Shown in pieces: positions 49,984-59,876 of a DNA stretch of 64,000 nt. This DNA comes from Achromobacter aloeverae (GTDB lineage: Bacteria; Pseudomonadota; Gammaproteobacteria; Burkholderiales; Burkholderiaceae_B), in the NCBI RefSeq assembly GCF_004121055.1, contig NZ_PYAL01000003.1:1-64000 (forward strand). Reading direction: 5' to 3'. Position numbers and translations under genes: made by a program. A model generated the notes under the pieces. That model was not told the origin of the DNA, searched no databases, and saw only the letters and a list, made by a program, of their open reading frames with translations. How positions within the stretch are numbered: position 1 is the first letter of the stretch; every line of letters starts with the position of its first letter.

Positions 49984-50676
49984 TCAGGTCAGGAGTGCGG
50001 CGACCAGCCCGCCTGGCGGGTGGGAATCCCTGGCGAAGTCCAGTGCATGTTCGACATGGTCCAGGTGCTTCACCATGAGCGCGCACGCGCGTTCCACGTC
50101 GCCCTCGCGCGCGGCGCGCAGGAATTCGCGATGCTGGTCGGAGGAGCAGACCGCGTCCAGGCTGGATTGGTAGAACGCGGTGATGACCGAGCTGCGCGCG
50201 GACAGTTCACGGAGCATTTCCGTGAGCACCGCATTGCCGGCGACCTCGGCCAGCAGCAGGTGGAAATCGGCCAGCAGCGTGTTGCGCAGGCGGACGTCCT
50301 CGCGGGACGCCGCCTGGCGTTCCTCCTTCAAGTGCCTCTCGATGCGGCGATAGTCCGCCGGCGTGGCGCGCGCCATGAACTCGCGCACCATGGCCGCTTC
50401 CAGGATGCGGCGCACCGCGAAGATGTCGCGGGCCTCCTCGGCGGTCGGCTTGCTGACGAAAGCGCCTTTGTCGGGGACAGTGGTGATCAGCTTGTCCTTG
50501 GCCAGCATGAGCAAGGCCGCGCGTATCTTCGTGCGGCTGACGCCATAGGCGCGCGCCAGCGCTTCTTCCCGCAATCGGGTGCCGGGCGGCAGGTGGTGTG
50601 TCGTGATGGCGCGGGCGATGTCGGCGGCGATGTCCTCGCCGTTCATGTCCGCGGTGGCAGTGGTCTCTGGTTTCAT
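49984..50676 (-). CDS. GntR-family regulator, FCD (FadR-like) subfamily
   Basis: 230 aa. Winged HTH at about 12-75 (LPPGTRLREEALARAYGVSR, then TKIRAALLMLAKDKLI), then an FCD all-helical sensor domain with the usual Asp/His metal-site helices (LLADFHLLLAEVAGN, SDQHREFLRAAREGD, MVKHLDHVEHAL). The ATG at 50676 is chosen by family length; the frame is open 29 codons further. It is co-oriented upstream of the ABC operon and divergent from the M20 peptidase gene, so it probably controls both. Confidence 0.9.
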   Translation of the reverse strand: MKPETTATADMNGEDIAADIARAITTHHLPPGTRLREEALARAYGVSRTKIRAALLMLAKDKLITTVPDKGAFVSKPTAEEARDIFAVRRILEAAMVREFMARATPADYRRIERHLKEERQAASREDVRLRNTLLADFHLLLAEVAGNAVLTEMLRELSARSSVITAFYQSSLDAVCSSDQHREFLRAAREGDVERACALMVKHLDHVEHALDFARDSHPPGGLVAALLT

Positions 50677-50733
50677 GGCCGGTGTCTTCAGCGTGCGTTG
50701 CAAGTCTACCCACAAATCCTGCATGGCGATATT

Positions 50734-50753
50734 GCATACAAAAATTACATGCA
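50734..50753. promoter_or_regulatory. Candidate GntR (FCD) operator B, GntR/peptidase intergenic region
   Basis: GCATACAAAAATTACATGCA repeats the core of site A (ATACAAAA...CATGCA) in the 199 bases between the GntR gene and the divergent M20 gene. This is the expected place for autoregulation plus control of the peptidase. Confidence 0.45.
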
Positions 50754-50875
50754 CTAAAGTCATTTAGAACCCTGGTTCAGGACCCGATTCAGAACCGTGA
50801 TTCAGACCCGTGGTTACGGGCCCATGATCCGCCCCCCGCTTCACCGCGCCGACCGGCCGCCTTCCTCTCCTCCCT

Positions 50876-52135
50876 ATGAACATCGACACTTCTTCCACGC
50901 TGTTGTCCTTCATCGACCAAGGGCATGCCGCCCAGGTCGAATTCCTGCGCCAGATCGTGCGCGTGCCGTCCGACAACCCCGCGGGCGATTGCGCCCCGCT
51001 AGGTCGCCGCGCGGAAGAACTGCTGGCCGCATTGGGCCTCGATGTGCAGGCGCTGCCGGTGCCCGAAGCGCAGGTACGCGCCAACGGCATGGTGTCGGTG
51101 ACCAACTTGGTCGTGCGCAAGCGTTTTGGCGCGGGCGGTCCGGTCATTGCGTTGAACGCGCATGGCGACGTGGTGCCGCCCGGACAGGGCTGGACCCATG
51201 ATCCCTACGGCGGCGACATCGTGCAGGACCCGCAGCACGGCCCCGTGATGTATGGCCGCGGCGTGGCGGTATCGAAGTCGGATTTCGCGACGTATACGTG
51301 GGCCCTGCTCGCGCTGCTGGAGGCACAGCGCAAGGGAGCGCCGCTGCGTGGCGCGGTGGAACTGCACCTGACCTTCGATGAAGAAGCGGGTGGGGAAATC
51401 GGTCCGCGCTACTTGCTGGAAGGGGGCTATTGCAAGCCGGACTATGCGATCTCGGCGGGCTTCGCCTACGGCATCACGTCGGCGCATAACGGCTGCCTGC
51501 ACGTGGAAGTCACGGTGCGGGGGCAGCAGGCGCACGCCGCGATGCCCGATACCGGCGTCGATGCGCTGGAGGCCGCCACGCACGTGCTGCACGCGCTCTA
51601 TGCTTTCCGCGCGACGCTGGCGCAGCGCAAATCGGCGACGCCGGGCATCGGCAGCCCGACGCTGAACGTCGGGTTGATCGAGGGCGGCATCAATACCAAT
51701 GTCGTGCCGGACCGCGTGACCTTGCGCATCGACCGCCGCATGATTCCCGAAGAGGCTGGCTTCGATGCGGAAGGCGAGCTGCGCGAGCTGGTGGAGGCCG
51801 CCGTGGCGCAACGCCCGGGCGCCACGGCCACCGTGCGGCGCATCATGCAGGCAGAACCGCTGGTGCCGCTGCCGGGGTCGGAGCGGCTGGTCGAACCGCT
51901 GCGCCGGCACGCGCGGGCGATCGTGGGCGGCGACATTCCGGTGCACGGCGTGCCGCTGTACACCGATGCGCGGCATTACACGCATCATGGCGTGCCCACG
52001 GTGCTGTACGGCGCCGGTCCCCGCACGCTCATGGAAGCGCGCGGGCACAACACGGACGAGAACCTGCGGTTGAATGACCTGCTCAAGGCCACCAAGGTCG
52101 TGGCCCTGACCTTGGCGGACTTGTTGGCGGCGTGA
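50876..52135 (+). CDS. M20-family metallopeptidase (ArgE/DapE type)
   Basis: 419 aa, cytosolic di-zinc amidase. Metal motif NAHGDVVPPG (His96, Asp98), bridging Asp in GRGVAVSKSD, catalytic Glu pair in TFDEEAGGE, a dimerisation domain in the middle, and the final metal His in EARGHNTDE. GRGVAVSKSD departs from the usual GRGA-DMKGG. It hydrolyses an N-acyl amino acid or a dipeptide-like compound. It is divergent from the GntR gene and the amino acid importer, so its substrate is probably what they take up. Confidence 0.9.
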   Translation: MNIDTSSTLLSFIDQGHAAQVEFLRQIVRVPSDNPAGDCAPLGRRAEELLAALGLDVQALPVPEAQVRANGMVSVTNLVVRKRFGAGGPVIALNAHGDVVPPGQGWTHDPYGGDIVQDPQHGPVMYGRGVAVSKSDFATYTWALLALLEAQRKGAPLRGAVELHLTFDEEAGGEIGPRYLLEGGYCKPDYAISAGFAYGITSAHNGCLHVEVTVRGQQAHAAMPDTGVDALEAATHVLHALYAFRATLAQRKSATPGIGSPTLNVGLIEGGINTNVVPDRVTLRIDRRMIPEEAGFDAEGELRELVEAAVAQRPGATATVRRIMQAEPLVPLPGSERLVEPLRRHARAIVGGDIPVHGVPLYTDARHYTHHGVPTVLYGAGPRTLMEARGHNTDENLRLNDLLKATKVVALTLADLLAA

Positions 52136-52233
52136 TGCATACGCGCCGGTAGCGACCGCTTGCGACGGCGTGAAGTCCGGCGCGCCCTGCGCCGGGGGCA
52201 GGCGTGCGAGGGGCGTCCGCCGCCCCGGCCGCG

Positions 52234-53490
52234 TCATGCCGCGGCCGCGAGTTCCCGAAGAAAGGTTTCGGTCACCTGGGCCGCCAGCTGGGCGTCTTCG
52301 ACGGTAATGGTTTCCAGCGGGTTGTGGCTGATGCCGCCATTGCCGCAACGGACGAACAGCATGCTCATCGATGTGGCTTGGCCGACCATCATGGCGTCAT
52401 GGCCGGCGCCCGAGGGCAGCTCGAAGACGGGGGCCCCGTGCGCCGCCATGGCCTTGGCCCACAGGGCGCGTTCGTCCGGCGCGCAGGCGCAGGCCGTCTT
52501 GCGCATGACTTCCTCGGTGTCGCAACGCACGCCGCGGCGCTGGCAGATTTCCGCGATACGGGCCTCGATGTCCGCCAGGGCGGCATCGCGCATGCCGTCT
52601 TCAGGCGCACGAAGGTCCAGCGACAGGCGGCAGGCCCCGGGGACCACATTGACCGAACCGTTGGGGACCTGCAGGGTGCCGACCGTGCCCACCACGCCCG
52701 CGACGCTGGCGCAGCGCTGTTCGACGTAGAGAATGATCTCGGCGGCCGCGCAGGCGGCATCGCGGCGCATGTCCATGGGCGTGGTGCCCGCATGGCTGGC
52801 CACGCCGGTCAGCGTGAGGACCCGGCGGACGCCGCCATTGATCGCGGTGACGATGCCCAGCGGCAGGCCGCGGTCGAGCAGCACGGGCCCCTGTTCGATG
52901 TGCACTTCGAAGTAATGCCGGATGCGGCCGACGTCCGTGGCGCTGTCGCCCGCCCGCGCCGGGTCCAGGCCGACCGCCTCGATGGCGGCGCGCATGGAAA
53001 TGCCGGCGGCGTCGGTCCTGTCCAGGACGCTGTTGTCGAAGCGGCCGATGTAGGCGGACGATCCCAGGAACGTGCTGCCGAAGCGCAAGCCTTCTTCCTC
53101 GGCGAACGCGACGACTTCCAGGTCGTAAGGCAGGCGGCGGCCATGGGCGTGCAGGTCGGCAACGATGGCCATGGGCAGGAGTATGCCAAGGCGGCCGTCA
53201 TACTTGCCGCCGTCGCGCACGGTGTCGTAATGGCTGCCGGTGCAGACCAGCGCCGGCTTGTCCGTATTGCGGTCGGCCCGATAAAGGCCGATCACGTTGC
53301 CGACGTGATCGTGGCGGACGTCGTCGAAACCGGCCTCCCGCATCCAGGCGTCCAGTTGCCCGGCCACCGCGCGGTGGGCCGGGGTCATGTACGCGCAGGT
53401 AAGGTTGCCGGGCTGGTCGGTGTGCGTGGCCAGCGCCTCGCACCAGGCCATGATGCGCGCGCCCGGGGCGATGAAGGGCTTGGAAGACAT
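52234..53490 (-). CDS. Zn-dependent hydrolase (N-carbamoyl-L-amino acid hydrolase/allantoate amidohydrolase type)
   Basis: 418 aa M20-like amidase of the HyuC/AllC group. Metal motifs CTGSHYDTVRDGGKYDG (His87, Asp98), FAEEEGLRFG, HYFEVHIEQGPVL, and a late GISHNP His; SHAGTTPMDMRRDA is the family hallmark. It cleaves N-carbamoyl amino acids, allantoate or beta-ureidopropionate. The start at 53490 gives the normal N-terminus. It ends 98 bases from the M20 gene (convergent) and is 14 bases downstream of the Bug receptor gene, with which it forms an operon. Confidence 0.9.
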   Translation of the reverse strand: MSSKPFIAPGARIMAWCEALATHTDQPGNLTCAYMTPAHRAVAGQLDAWMREAGFDDVRHDHVGNVIGLYRADRNTDKPALVCTGSHYDTVRDGGKYDGRLGILLPMAIVADLHAHGRRLPYDLEVVAFAEEEGLRFGSTFLGSSAYIGRFDNSVLDRTDAAGISMRAAIEAVGLDPARAGDSATDVGRIRHYFEVHIEQGPVLLDRGLPLGIVTAINGGVRRVLTLTGVASHAGTTPMDMRRDAACAAAEIILYVEQRCASVAGVVGTVGTLQVPNGSVNVVPGACRLSLDLRAPEDGMRDAALADIEARIAEICQRRGVRCDTEEVMRKTACACAPDERALWAKAMAAHGAPVFELPSGAGHDAMMVGQATSMSMLFVRCGNGGISHNPLETITVEDAQLAAQVTETFLRELAAAA

Positions 53491-53504
53491 ACGCAGCGGC
53501 CCGC

Positions 53505-54461
53505 TCAATCGACCTGGGCGCCGGAAACGCGCACGGCCTCGCCCCATTTCTTCACTTCAGTGGCGATGAAGGCGCCCGTCTCGGTGGGGCTCATGGGCAT
53601 GGGCTCGGCGCCGCGATCGCGCAGGAACTGCGTCATGCCGTCGCTGTTGAGCACGCCCTGGATGCGCTTGTTGAGTTCGGCGACGATGGGCGCCGGCGTG
53701 CCCTTGGGCGCCAGGATGGCGGCCCAGCCGATGGCCTCGAAATTGGGATAGCCGGTTTCGGCGACCGTCGGGACATCAGGCAGCTGCGGCAGGCGCTTGG
53801 CGGTGGTGACGGCCAGGGCGACGGCCTTGCCGCTCTTGACGTGCGGCAGGCCCGCGGTCACCGAGTCCACCATCAACGGAACCTGGTTGCCCAGGAAGTC
53901 CGCCTGGGCCGGGCCGCTGCCCTTGTAGGGGATATGGCGGATGTCGACCTTGGCGGCCGCCTTGAACAGTTCGGCGGACAGGTGCTGCGTGCCGCCGATG
54001 CCGGCGCTGGCGTAGGCCAGGGCGCCCGGCTTGGCGCGCGCCTTGGCGACCAGGTCCTGCATGCTGGTGATGCCGGACTGGGGGTTGGCCAGGAACATCA
54101 GGGGAACCGAGAACACGCCGGAAACGGGCGCGAAGTCGTCCGCCAGGCTGTAGTCCAGCTTCTTGTACAAGGTCTGGTTGACCGCCGCGGCGCTGCCGGC
54201 GATGACCAGGGTGTAGCCGTCCGGGGCCGACCGGGCCGCCTGCGCCATGCCGATGTTGCTGCCGGCGCCGGCGCGGTTGTCCACGATGATGGTCTGCTTG
54301 AGCTGTTCACCCAGTTTTTCCGCCAGCGCACGGGCAAAGATGTCGGTTGCCTGTCCCGGCGGGAAGGGAACGATCAGCCGGATGGCGTGGTCGGGATATT
54401 CGGCATGCGCCGCGAAGGCGGCCGCGGCCAGCGTGGCGCCGGCGATGAGTTTTTTGAACAT
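53505..54461 (-). CDS. Bug-family (tripartite tricarboxylate-type) periplasmic receptor
   Basis: 318 aa with a Sec signal peptide (residues 1-20, AAHA-EY). Bug motifs: [37 protein letters not shown], and [19 protein letters not shown]. These receptors are greatly expanded in Bordetella and relatives; many lack their own TctA/TctB membrane partners, and none is seen here. Being in one operon with the carbamoylase-type enzyme suggests a ligand such as a carbamoyl- or ureido-acid. Confidence 0.93.
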   Translation of the reverse strand: MFKKLIAGATLAAAAFAAHAEYPDHAIRLIVPFPPGQATDIFARALAEKLGEQLKQTIIVDNRAGAGSNIGMAQAARSAPDGYTLVIAGSAAAVNQTLYKKLDYSLADDFAPVSGVFSVPLMFLANPQSGITSMQDLVAKARAKPGALAYASAGIGGTQHLSAELFKAAAKVDIRHIPYKGSGPAQADFLGNQVPLMVDSVTAGLPHVKSGKAVALAVTTAKRLPQLPDVPTVAETGYPNFEAIGWAAILAPKGTPAPIVAELNKRIQGVLNSDGMTQFLRDRGAEPMPMSPTETGAFIATEVKKWGEAVRVSGAQVD

Positions 54462-54521
54462 GATCGAGATCTAAGGCTCAGGAAATTCAGGGAACGCTGC
54501 GGGGGCCCAGTGTCTCGTGGA

Positions 54522-54582
54522 GGCGACTTTGTCGCCGTTCTGGGTGTTTTTCTCTCAGGGTTTTGACGAAAGCGGCCGCTTT
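54522..54582. promoter_or_regulatory. Two inverted repeats between the Bug and aminotransferase genes
   Basis: GGCGAC-TTT-GTCGCC lies at 54522-54536 and the perfect 14-base palindrome AAAGCGGCCGCTTT at 54569-54582, in the 209-base divergent intergenic region. Either may be an operator; no regulator is encoded beside them. Confidence 0.35.
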
Positions 54583-54670
54583 TGGCGAAAGCTGTCATCC
54601 CAGGGTGCTAAATTTACCCTTTTGCCCGCCGGCGTGCCCGGCGGCGTGTCCTTCCCCCTCTGGAAACGCC

Positions 54671-55858
54671 ATGGACTTCAACCAGTACGACGTCAACACC
54701 CTTATGGAAATCACTTCCCGCCCGGACCTGGTGTTCGTGCGCGGTCAAGGTTCCTGGCTGGAGGACAATACTGGCAAGCGATATCTGGATTTCATTCAGG
54801 GTTGGGCCGTGAACTGCCTGGGCCACAGCGCTCCGGAAATGATCCGCGCCTTGAACGAGCAAGGCAGCAAGCTGATGAACCCGTCGCCGGCGTATTTCAA
54901 CGAGCCGTCGCTGCAGCTGGCCAAGCGCCTGACGCAATCGTCGGTGTTCGACCGCGTGTTCTTCGCCAACAGCGGCGCCGAGGCCAACGAAGGCGCCATC
55001 AAGCTGGCGCGCAAATGGGGCCGCGTGAACCGCAACGGCGCCTACAAGATCATCACCATGGACCACAGCTTCCATGGCCGCACCATTGCCACCATGTCGG
55101 CGTCGGGCAAGCCGGGCTGGGACAAGATGTTCGCGCCGCAGGTGGACGGTTTCCCCAAGGCCGACCTGAACGACCTGGATTCCGTGCGCAAGCTGATCGA
55201 CGCGCAGACGGTCGCCGTCATGCTGGAACCCATCCAGGGCGAGGGCGGCGTCATCCCCGCGACCAAGGAATTCCTGCAAGGCCTGCGCAAGCTGGCCGAC
55301 GAGCACGGCATCCTGCTGATCGTGGATGAGGTGCAGACCGGCATGGGCCGTACCGGCACGATGTACGCCTACCAGCAGGCCGGCATCACGCCGGACATCA
55401 TGACGCTGGGCAAGGGCATCGGCGGCGGCGTGCCGCTGGCTGCCCTGCTGGCGCGCCAGGATGTCAGCGTGTTCTCCCATGGGGAACAAGGCGGGACGTA
55501 CAACGGCAACCCGCTGATGACGGCGGTGGGCGTGGCGGTGTTCGACGCGCTGGCCGCGCCGGGCTTCCTGGATACCGTGCAGGCCCGTGGCCGCCAGCTG
55601 TCCGAAGGCTTGCTGGCGCTGTCCGCGAAGTGGGGCATGCGCGGCGAGCGTGGCGCCGGCCTGCTGCGCGCGCTGGTGATGGACCGCGACGACGGTCCCG
55701 CCATTGTCGACGCGGCCCGCAAGCTGAACCCCGAGGGCCTGCTGCTGAACGCCCCGCGCGGCAACCTGCTGCGCTTCATGCCCGCGCTGAACGTCACGGA
55801 GCAGGAAATCGAGAGCATGCTGAAGACGCTGGACGGCATCATCACTTCCATCCGGTAG
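54671..55858 (+). CDS. Class III aminotransferase, acetylornithine transaminase-like
   Basis: 395 aa PLP enzyme. Motifs: NPSPAYFNEPSLQLAKRL, FFANSGAEANEGAIKLARKW, MDHSFHGRT, LEPIQGEGGVIPA, IVDEVQTGMGRTG, and TLGKGIGGGVPLAA with the PLP Lys about 248. The pattern matches ArgD/ornithine-type transaminases. The ATG at 54671 is at family length; the frame is open 36 codons further upstream. It is a single gene, followed by GC-rich hairpins. Whether it is the main argD of the genome cannot be decided from the window. Confidence 0.9.
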   Translation: MDFNQYDVNTLMEITSRPDLVFVRGQGSWLEDNTGKRYLDFIQGWAVNCLGHSAPEMIRALNEQGSKLMNPSPAYFNEPSLQLAKRLTQSSVFDRVFFANSGAEANEGAIKLARKWGRVNRNGAYKIITMDHSFHGRTIATMSASGKPGWDKMFAPQVDGFPKADLNDLDSVRKLIDAQTVAVMLEPIQGEGGVIPATKEFLQGLRKLADEHGILLIVDEVQTGMGRTGTMYAYQQAGITPDIMTLGKGIGGGVPLAALLARQDVSVFSHGEQGGTYNGNPLMTAVGVAVFDALAAPGFLDTVQARGRQLSEGLLALSAKWGMRGERGAGLLRALVMDRDDGPAIVDAARKLNPEGLLLNAPRGNLLRFMPALNVTEQEIESMLKTLDGIITSIR

Positions 55859-56007
55859 AGGCTGGTAGCGGCCCCCCCCTACCCGCTTACGCGGGCCCCC
55901 CAAGGGGGCAAAGCTGGCGGACCGGCAAAGCCGGCTCCGCGGCTTTCCCGATTGGTTCTTAAGGGGGGGAATCTCGAGGGGGGCGTCGGCGGGCGGGGGG
56001 CCTGGAT

Positions 56008-56045
56008 CCGCGGTGTCTGCGATCAACCGCGGTGCCTGCGATAAA
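56008..56045. repeat. 19-bp tandem duplication
   Basis: CCGCGGTGTCTGCGATCAA is followed directly by CCGCGGTGCCTGCGATAAA (17 of 19 identical). It lies in the convergent intergenic space between the aminotransferase and liuD, next to several GC hairpins (CCCGCTTACGCGGG, CCGGCAAAGCCGG). Confidence 0.8.
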
Positions 56046-56046
56046 G

Positions 56047-56071
56047 GAAGCCCGCGTATGGGGCGGGCTTC
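56047..56071 (-). terminator. Terminator hairpin of the liu operon
   Basis: GAAGCCCGC and GCGGGCTTC form a perfect 9-bp stem with a 7-base loop. The hairpin abuts the liuD stop codon. On the minus strand CTTTA follows, a short T-rich tail. The position right at the stop and the stem strength make termination likely. Confidence 0.6.
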
Positions 56072-58164
56072 TACTCCAGTGCGATGAGCACGGCGCCTTC
56101 GGTTACCTGGTCGCCGATGGCATGGAAGATCTCCGCCACGGTGCCGTCGGCGCCGGCGGTGATGGTGTGCTCCATCTTCATCGCTTCCATGACCAGCAAG
56201 GGCTGGCCTTTCTCGACCTTGTCGCCCGCGGCGACGTGTATGGCAATGATCTTGCCAGGCATGGGCGCGCTCATGTCGCCGGCGTGCTCGCCTGCCTCGT
56301 CGCCGGCATGGGCCAGCGGGTCCTGGCGCGCCAGGACATACGTGGCGCCGTCCAGGAAGACGTAGGCGAACTCCCCTTCCAGCAGCACATCGCCGGTGCA
56401 GTCGCGGCCGCCCAGCTGGATGCGCACGCGTGCGCCCTTGCCGTGCCAGGCAAAGGCCTGCGCGCCCTGTTTCGGCGCTGGGTCCGGTCCGGCCGGCGTG
56501 CCATCGGCGGGATCCGATGCGCTCGATCCCGCAGCCGCATCGCTTGCGCGACCAGTGGGGCTGGGGACAGCAGCGGCCAGTTCGGCCAGGGTCCAGCCCG
56601 CATCCGTCCGTGCCAGGCACACGTGGCGCGACGCATCGCCGTCGCCCCATACCAGCGTGCGACCGTAGCTGCCGGCGACGCGCCACCCGTCGGTGGCCGC
56701 CCAGGGATCGGGCGCGGTGTGGGCGGCGGCGATGGCCTCCTGTGTCAGCAGGGCGGCGCTGGCCAGCGCCAGCGCGGCCACCGGCGCGGCCGACGGCGGC
56801 GGCAGCAAGGTGGCGCGGCGGCGCTCGATCAGTCCCGTATCGAGGTCCGCCGCGGCGAATGCCTCGTCGCGCATCAACCGGCCGAGAAAGGCGGCATTGG
56901 TATGCACGCCCACCACGCGCGTCTGCGCCAGCGCCTGGATCATGCGCGCCCGCGCCTCGTCCCGGTCCGCGCCGTGCACGATGAGCTTGGCGATCATCGG
57001 GTCGTAATAGGGCGTGATGGCGTCGCCCGCCCGCACGCCGCCATCGACCCGCACGTCCCCGCGCGTGAAGGCCGCATGGGTAGGCAGGGCCAGGTGCGCC
57101 AGGGTGCCGATGGAAGGCAGGAAGCCGTTGTCCGGATTCTCCGCATACAGGCGCGCCTCGATGGCGTGGCCCTGGATGACCAGGTCTTCCTGCCGCGCCG
57201 GCAGCGGCGCGCCCGCCGCCACGCGCAACTGCCATTCGACCAGGTCCTGGCCGGTAATGGCTTCCGTCACAGGATGCTCGACCTGCAGCCGCGTGTTCAT
57301 TTCCATGAAATAGAAGCGCCCGTCGGGTTCCGCGATGAACTCCACGGTGCCGGCGCCCACGTAACCCACCGCGCGCGCGGCGGCGACCGCGGCGGCGCCC
57401 ATCTCGGCGCGGCGTCGCGGCGTCATGCCGGGCGCGGGCGCTTCCTCGATGACCTTCTGGTGGCGACGCTGCACCGAGCAATCGCGCTCGAACAGGTAAA
57501 CGCATTGCCCCTGGGTATCGGCGAAGACCTGGATTTCGATATGGCGCGGCCTTTGCAGATAGCGCTCGATCAGCACGCGGTCGTCACCGAAGCTGGCGGC
57601 GGCCTCGCGCCGGCACGATGCCAGCGCCTCGGCGAACGAGGCCGATTTTTCCACGACGCGCATGCCCTTGCCGCCGCCGCCCGCGCTGGCCTTGATCAAT
57701 ACCGGATAGCCGATGGCGTCGGCCTGCTTGTGCAGGAAGTCCGCGTCCTGGTTGTCGCCGTGGTAGCCGGGCACCAGCGGTACGCCGGCCTTTTCCATCA
57801 GCGCTTTCGCCGCCGACTTGCTGCCCATGGCGGCGATGGCGTCGGGTGGCGGCCCGACGAAGACCAGGCCGGCCTGCGCCGCCTTGCGCGCGAAGTCGGC
57901 GTTCTCGGAGAGAAAGCCATAGCCGGGGTGAATGGCTTGCGCGCCGGTATCCAGGGCCGCCTGCAGGATGGCGTCGCCGCGCAGATAGCTGGCGCGCGGC
58001 TCGGGCTCCCCGATGCGGACGGCCTGGTCGCAAGCCGCCACGTGACGGGCGTGGGCGTCGGCATCGGAATAGACCGCCACCGTGCGTATGCCCAGCCGGC
58101 GCGCCGTGGCGGCGATGCGGCAGGCGATTTCGCCGCGATTGGCGATGAGCAGGGTCGAGAACAT
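56071..58164 (-). CDS. liuD: Methylcrotonyl-CoA carboxylase biotin-carboxylase subunit
   Basis: 697 aa. Biotin carboxylase core (LLIANRGEIACRIAATARRL; ATP-grasp KASAGGGGKGMRVV; QVEHPVTEAITGQDLVEWQL), a BT-type middle with a low-complexity Ala/Ser/Pro/Asp stretch about 550-590, and a C-terminal biotinyl domain with EAMKMEH (biotin Lys about 663). With LiuB it carboxylates 3-methylcrotonyl-CoA in leucine breakdown. AGGAG lies before the ATG. The liuB gene ends 42 bases upstream with no liuC between. Confidence 0.93.
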   Translation of the reverse strand: MFSTLLIANRGEIACRIAATARRLGIRTVAVYSDADAHARHVAACDQAVRIGEPEPRASYLRGDAILQAALDTGAQAIHPGYGFLSENADFARKAAQAGLVFVGPPPDAIAAMGSKSAAKALMEKAGVPLVPGYHGDNQDADFLHKQADAIGYPVLIKASAGGGGKGMRVVEKSASFAEALASCRREAAASFGDDRVLIERYLQRPRHIEIQVFADTQGQCVYLFERDCSVQRRHQKVIEEAPAPGMTPRRRAEMGAAAVAAARAVGYVGAGTVEFIAEPDGRFYFMEMNTRLQVEHPVTEAITGQDLVEWQLRVAAGAPLPARQEDLVIQGHAIEARLYAENPDNGFLPSIGTLAHLALPTHAAFTRGDVRVDGGVRAGDAITPYYDPMIAKLIVHGADRDEARARMIQALAQTRVVGVHTNAAFLGRLMRDEAFAAADLDTGLIERRRATLLPPPSAAPVAALALASAALLTQEAIAAAHTAPDPWAATDGWRVAGSYGRTLVWGDGDASRHVCLARTDAGWTLAELAAAVPSPTGRASDAAAGSSASDPADGTPAGPDPAPKQGAQAFAWHGKGARVRIQLGGRDCTGDVLLEGEFAYVFLDGATYVLARQDPLAHAGDEAGEHAGDMSAPMPGKIIAIHVAAGDKVEKGQPLLVMEAMKMEHTITAGADGTVAEIFHAIGDQVTEGAVLIALE

Positions 58165-58206
58165 GCGGGCTCCTGTGCGGGGGCGCGGAATCGTGCGGGT
58201 TGGAAA

Positions 58207-59814
58207 CTACATCCGGAACACGCCGAAGCGGGTGTCCTCGGTTGGCGCGTTCAGGGCCGCCGACAGCCCCAGGGCCAGGACGCGGCGCGTGTCCGATGGA
58301 GCGATGATGCCGTCGTCCCACAGCCGCGCGGTGGCGTGCAAGGGGTGTCCTTCCTTCTCGTACTGGGCGCGGATGGGCGCCTTGAAGGCTTCTTCCTCGG
58401 CCGCGGGCCACGCGCCGCCGCGCGCCTGGATGCCATCGCGCTTGACCGTGGCCAGCACGCTGGCGGCCTGCTCGCCGCCCATCACGGAGATGCGCGCGTT
58501 GGGCCACGTGAACAGCAGGCGCGGCGAAAAGGCGCGTCCGCACATGCCATAGTTGCCGGCGCCGAAGGAACCGCCGATCAGCACCGTGAACTTCGGCACG
58601 GCGGCGGTAGCGACCGCGGTGACCATCTTGGCGCCGTGGCGCGCGATGCCTTCGTTCTCGTACTTGCGCCCCACCATGAAGCCGGTGATGTTCTGCAGGA
58701 AGACCAGCGGGATCTTGCGCTGCGCGCACAGTTCGATGAAGTGCGCGCCTTTCTGCGCGGATTCGGAAAACAGGATGCCGTTGTTGGCGACGATGCCCAC
58801 GGGCATGCCATGGATGTGGGCAAAGCCGGTGACCAACGTGGCGCCGAAGCGTGCCTTGAATTCGTCGAAGGCGGAATCGTCGACGATGCGCGCGATGACC
58901 TCACGCACATCATAGGGCTTGCGGGTGTCGGCGGGGATGATGCCGTCCAGTTCCGCGGGGTCGTGGCGCGGGGGCAGCGCCGGCGCCAAGGCAATGTCCG
59001 GCTGCTTGCGCCTGTTCAGCCGAGCCACCGCGTCGCGGGCCAGGCGCAAGGCATGGTGGTCGTTGTTGGCCAGATGGTCCGCCACGCCCGACAGGCGGGT
59101 ATGGACGTCGCCGCCGCCCAGGTCTTCCGCGCTGACCTCTTCGCCGGTCGCCGCCTTCACCAGGGGCGGGCCCCCCAGGAAGATGGTGCCCTGGTCGCGC
59201 ACGATGATGGACTCGTCGCTCATGGCGGGCACATAGGCGCCGCCGGCCGTGCACGAGCCCATGACCACGGCGATTTGCGCGATACCTTGCGCGGACATTT
59301 GCGCCTGGTTGTAGAAGATGCGGCCGAAGTGGTCGCGGTCGGGAAAGACGTCGTCCTGGCGCGGCAGGTTGGCGCCGCCGGAATCGACCAGGTAGATGCA
59401 GGGCAGGCGGTTCTGCGCGGCGATCTCCTGCGCGCGCAGGTGCTTCTTCACCGTCATGGGGTAATAGGTCCCGCCCTTGACCGTGGCATCGTTGCAGACG
59501 ATGACGCATTCGGTGCCGGAAATGCGGCCGATGCCGGTGATCAGCCCGGCGCCTGGCGCCTCGCCGTCATACATGCCATGCGCCGCCAGCGGCGAAAGTT
59601 CCAGGAAGGGCGTGCCGGGATCGAGCAATTGTTCGACACGCTCGCGCGGCAGCAGTTTGCCGCGCGCGACATGCCTCGCGCGCGCCTGCTCGCCGCCGCC
59701 CTCGGCCGTGCGTGCCATGTGCTCGCGCACCGCCTCCAGCTGCGCGCGCATGGCGGCGGCGTTGTCGGTGTATTCCTGCGAGCGGGGATTGATGCGCGAT
59801 TCGATGATGGGCAT
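58207..59814 (-). CDS. liuB: Methylcrotonyl-CoA carboxylase carboxyltransferase subunit
   Basis: 535 aa crotonase-fold carboxyltransferase. Conserved stretches: [70 protein letters not shown] and [16 protein letters not shown], which together mark the MccB branch rather than PccB. The start MPIIESRIN at 59814 has AAGGGG upstream; 13 further codons are open. It works with LiuD. It is separated from the thiolase gene by 231 bases that contain a small tandem repeat. Confidence 0.93.
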   Translation of the reverse strand: MPIIESRINPRSQEYTDNAAAMRAQLEAVREHMARTAEGGGEQARARHVARGKLLPRERVEQLLDPGTPFLELSPLAAHGMYDGEAPGAGLITGIGRISGTECVIVCNDATVKGGTYYPMTVKKHLRAQEIAAQNRLPCIYLVDSGGANLPRQDDVFPDRDHFGRIFYNQAQMSAQGIAQIAVVMGSCTAGGAYVPAMSDESIIVRDQGTIFLGGPPLVKAATGEEVSAEDLGGGDVHTRLSGVADHLANNDHHALRLARDAVARLNRRKQPDIALAPALPPRHDPAELDGIIPADTRKPYDVREVIARIVDDSAFDEFKARFGATLVTGFAHIHGMPVGIVANNGILFSESAQKGAHFIELCAQRKIPLVFLQNITGFMVGRKYENEGIARHGAKMVTAVATAAVPKFTVLIGGSFGAGNYGMCGRAFSPRLLFTWPNARISVMGGEQAASVLATVKRDGIQARGGAWPAAEEEAFKAPIRAQYEKEGHPLHATARLWDDGIIAPSDTRRVLALGLSAALNAPTEDTRFGVFRM

Positions 59815-59876
59815 GGTGGCTGGGGCCCCTTGAGCTTGATTCGAGCGTGACATGAACGCACTTGCGCAGGATTTGC

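Noticed and set aside
54614-57505. A 963-codon open frame on the - strand spanning the aminotransferase and part of liuD
   Set aside because: It crosses two real genes in the wrong frame or strand and an intergenic hairpin zone; no coherent domain.
56032-59850. A very long open frame on the + strand opposite liuD and liuB
   Set aside because: It is antisense to two certain genes. High GC makes stop codons rare on the opposite strand; its product shows no family motif and has the His/Arg/Gln-rich composition typical of such frames.
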